Shown: piece by piece, positions 3,794-5,230 of the stretch
How positions within the stretch are numbered: the stretch's first letter is position 1
Layout of the letters: each line of letters begins with the position of its first letter
Assembly (NCBI GenBank): GCA_964554765.1
Contig: CAZKPS010000024.1
Coordinates: 1 to 5,230, forward strand
Direction: 5' to 3'
From: JAQBQZ01 sp964554765
Lineage (GTDB): Bacteria; Patescibacteriota; Minisyncoccia; Phycocordibacterales; CAIRYW01
DNA length: 5,230 nt
Notes under the pieces: model-generated
Database searches by the model: none
What the model was told of the DNA's origin: nothing
Seen by the model: the letters and a program-made list of their open reading frames with translations, nothing else
Position numbers and translations under genes: made by a program

Positions 3794-3899
3794 GTCAGAC
3801 ATAAAATTCTGCTGAATTTTTGCCCAACCCTGACTCGTGCCGTCGCACTCCGTCTCTGAATTGTTCCAAGTATTCACAACTCAGCTCTTCCACGTCTCC
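3790..3899 (-). pseudogene. Degenerate tRNA-Ser-like sequence, possibly former tRNA-Ser(GGA)
   Basis: Minus-strand bases from 3899 begin GGAGACGTGGAAGAGCTGAG, closely similar to a tRNA-Ser acceptor and D arm; in the plus strand CTCTTCCACGTCTCCAAT matches CTCTCCCACATCTCCAAA of tRNA-Ser(GCU) at 15 of 18. Further on are TTGGAAC, which could be an anticodon loop with GGA but whose stem is disrupted (TGAAT/ATTCA around a ten-base loop), and a variable-arm-like GTGCGACGGCAC hairpin. There is then a possible T stem, TCAG/CTGA (3833-3830/3798-3795), in which the normal TTCGAAT loop is replaced by a long insert with its own hairpin (AAAATTC/GAATTTT, 3803-3820). The 3' acceptor strand CGTCT (3794-3790) pairs only partly and overlaps the duplicated fragment at 3776-3793. 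It is not a functional tRNA as it stands. It is either a decayed tRNA or a tRNA-like element. Confidence 0.35.
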
Positions 3900-3973
3900 A
3901 ATTGCCCAAAGATACCACAAAAATCCCCTATTTTCTAGCATCTTGCTATATACAATATTCGATATTCAACATT

Positions 3974-5185
3974 CTATTTCTCCCAAAGATCCCACACCGC
4001 TCCTGCGATATTCTTTGGTTTACCTTCGAGTGCGTAGTAGTGCAGATCAATAAATGGGAGCGTATTACACTCGATGATCCCCCATCTTTGAGTAACCTGG
4101 TCTTCTGTAGGCTCTGGCACAATGCAATCAAATCCTGCAACTCCAAGCCCTACAATCTCTCCTACTTTTTCGAGAATCGGTACAAAACTCGGATGGAGTT
4201 GATCTAACATTTCCTTCGTGACTCCTCCAAAGAGTCTCCCTGTTCTGTATGTGAGAGGAATTTTTTCTCCTCCCTTTGGAATCGATTTGAGAGTTAATCC
4301 AGAGCGCGCAATATAGTCGAGAATTTCCTTGTTGACTTCTACATCCCCCACTCTTTCATTTCTGTTTTTGTTTTTCTCTTCAATTAATTCCTTGATTGTC
4401 TTTACCCCATCACCTACAACTGTCGGCACTCCCGCACGATAGAATCCAAGAAGCTTTCCATTAACAAGCGTCGCCCGGCACACATCCCCCACAATATGTT
4501 CTTCGACGATAATATATGGAGTCATAATCTGCGCCACTTCTATCGCTCTTAGGAAATCTTCAAATGTATGAATGTTGGTGGTGGTATGTCGACCACGAGA
4601 TCCTACTCGAGGTTTGACGATTATAGGTTTTGTAAATTCATCAAAAATTTTGCGGGGTTTTTTTGTGTTATGTTCTGGACTGCGAAAGAGCGAGAGCTCA
4701 ACACTCTTTGGCACTGGAATATTATTTTTTCTAAATACTTTTTTGAGGAATGATTTGTTGTCCCACATATCTACCATATCCAAAAATCGAGTGGGTATTG
4801 GGAGACTCTCAAAATATATTCGCTTACCGTTTTTTAGCCGAGCCCTGTAGTATTCGACAGATTTGCCAAAAATTATTATCTGTTCCATCTGCAGCCCTCG
4901 CCTATTCGCCTCTTCCCACACCACACGAGAACGAAACGTATTCGCCTTTTCTATGTCTGTTGAGAATCGTGCTAATCGAAAGAGATTCAAAAATGGAAAA
5001 AATATAGACGGGAGCCAATCGACAAAATTTTTAAGAATCTTTGGAGCATAATTAGTCATCGATCCAAAAAGTGGGTCCACATTTATCGAGAGTATGCTTC
5101 CGAAATATGACATACCGTGATTAGTCGGTGCATTAGCACAGTATTCACAATCTGTTTTTATTTTGACTGGTTCTACGTTAGACAT
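3974..5185 (-). CDS. ATP-grasp ligase, cyanophycin-synthetase/glutathione-synthetase-like
   Basis: ATP-grasp enzymes couple ATP hydrolysis to joining a carboxylate (through an acyl-phosphate) to an amine. Residues about 141-400 form the ATP-grasp fold. They include FLKKVFRKNNIPVPKS (146-161), the ATP lysine strand PIIVKPRVGSRGRH (187-200, Lys191), the hinge YIIVEEHIVGDVCRATLVNGKLLGF (224-248), and VVGDGVKTIKELIEEKN (256-272), typical of the CphA-like branch. The C-terminal metal site is GVAGFDCIV (348-356, Asp353) and WGIIECNTLPFIDLH (368-382, Glu372 and Asn374). The catalytic set looks complete. The N-terminal 140 residues are unfamiliar, with a CEYC motif (Cys13, Cys16), a hydrophobic stretch FVDWLPSIFFPFLNLFRLARF (54-74), and an IFGKSVEYYRARLKNGKRIYF strand pair (105-125). 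The substrate is unknown. At 403 aa there is no Mur-ligase half, so it is not cyanophycin synthetase itself. ATG 5183-5185 follows an extended -10 by six bases, which suggests a leaderless message. Confidence 0.85.
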   Translation of the reverse strand: MSNVEPVKIKTDCEYCANAPTNHGMSYFGSILSINVDPLFGSMTNYAPKILKNFVDWLPSIFFPFLNLFRLARFSTDIEKANTFRSRVVWEEANRRGLQMEQIIIFGKSVEYYRARLKNGKRIYFESLPIPTRFLDMVDMWDNKSFLKKVFRKNNIPVPKSVELSLFRSPEHNTKKPRKIFDEFTKPIIVKPRVGSRGRHTTTNIHTFEDFLRAIEVAQIMTPYIIVEEHIVGDVCRATLVNGKLLGFYRAGVPTVVGDGVKTIKELIEEKNKNRNERVGDVEVNKEILDYIARSGLTLKSIPKGGEKIPLTYRTGRLFGGVTKEMLDQLHPSFVPILEKVGEIVGLGVAGFDCIVPEPTEDQVTQRWGIIECNTLPFIDLHYYALEGKPKNIAGAVWDLWEK

Positions 5186-5191
5186 GTATTT

Positions 5192-5200
5192 AATATATCA
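5192..5200 (-). promoter_or_regulatory. Extended -10 promoter for the ATP-grasp gene
   Basis: The minus strand reads TGATATATT: TGn followed by TATATT (5197-5192). The -10 ends six bases before the ATG, so transcription would begin at or next to the start codon. No recognisable -35 and no Shine-Dalgarno site accompany it. The arrangement is the same as at the 77-aa gene (3254-3262). Confidence 0.45.
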
Positions 5201-5230
5201 CTCTATGTATATAAACAAAAACATCGCATC

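Noticed and set aside
3900..3973. Terminator for the ATP-grasp gene
   Set aside because: Only weak stems (TAGCA/TGCTA at 3937-3949, AATAT/ATATT near 3954-3966) without a proper U-tract are visible; nothing convincing.
3820..4207. Plus- and minus-strand ORFs overlapping the 3' end of the ATP-grasp gene
   Set aside because: They overlap the conserved metal-binding C-terminus of the ligase in other frames and show no family features.
4568..5051. Several plus-strand ORFs of 60-90 residues opposite the ATP-grasp gene
   Set aside because: All lie within the ligase coding region on the other strand, with no ribosome-binding sites and no recognisable domains.

Overview
The window looks like a scaffold from a metagenome-assembled bacterial genome. 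It is AT-rich, has small genes, carries a ten-N gap, and most genes lack a clear Shine-Dalgarno site. The shapes of its PilM, zinc-finger-less ComF and ATP-grasp proteins resemble those of Candidate Phyla Radiation (Patescibacteria/Parcubacteria) lineages. That placement is inference, since no taxonomic marker beyond two tRNAs is present. In-frame stops are TAA or TAG, and nothing suggests a recoded TGA.

Layout, left to right. 33-1167 (-) is pilM, a type IV pilus inner-membrane-complex ATPase-like protein, interrupted by ten Ns. The flanks of the gap share a 6-base overlap whose collapse restores one 372-residue frame. pilM diverges from a comF-like phosphoribosyltransferase (1206-1973, +) across a 10-bp palindrome that supplies a perfect TATAAT on each strand. 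1973-2281 holds tRNA-Ser with the rare anticodon ACU (-), its terminator, and a palindrome-rich element that copies the tRNA 3' end. 2338-2802 (-) encodes an unrecognised four-helix membrane protein. 2803-3012 is a gene-free AT-rich stretch with long-spaced inverted repeats. 3013-3246 (-) encodes a small soluble protein of unknown function, probably on a leaderless message. 3247-3653 has no convincing gene and is packed with hairpins. 3654-3742 (-) is a normal tRNA-Ser(GCU), again followed by the same terminator and the same class of tRNA-mimicking element. 3743-3973 contains further tRNA-Ser-like debris. 3974-5185 (-) encodes an ATP-grasp ligase related to the cyanophycin-synthetase/glutathione-synthetase group.

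The most unusual feature is shared by the two tRNA-Ser loci. Downstream of each tRNA lie an identical hairpin core, then an inverted copy of that tRNA's own last 18 bases of T-arm/acceptor, then a hairpin-rich interior, then a second copy in direct orientation. The copies follow the sequence of the local tRNA: locus 1 matches tRNA 1 and locus 2 matches tRNA 2. The interiors share landmarks at matching distances. This looks like a family of small tRNA-3'-end-mimicking palindromic elements, and it is the best candidate in the window for something undescribed.

The protein genes are functionally unrelated (pilus/competence, ligase, membrane protein) and appear to be separate transcription units. 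pilM and comF may share regulation through the bidirectional promoter; both families are linked to pili and DNA uptake in other bacteria.
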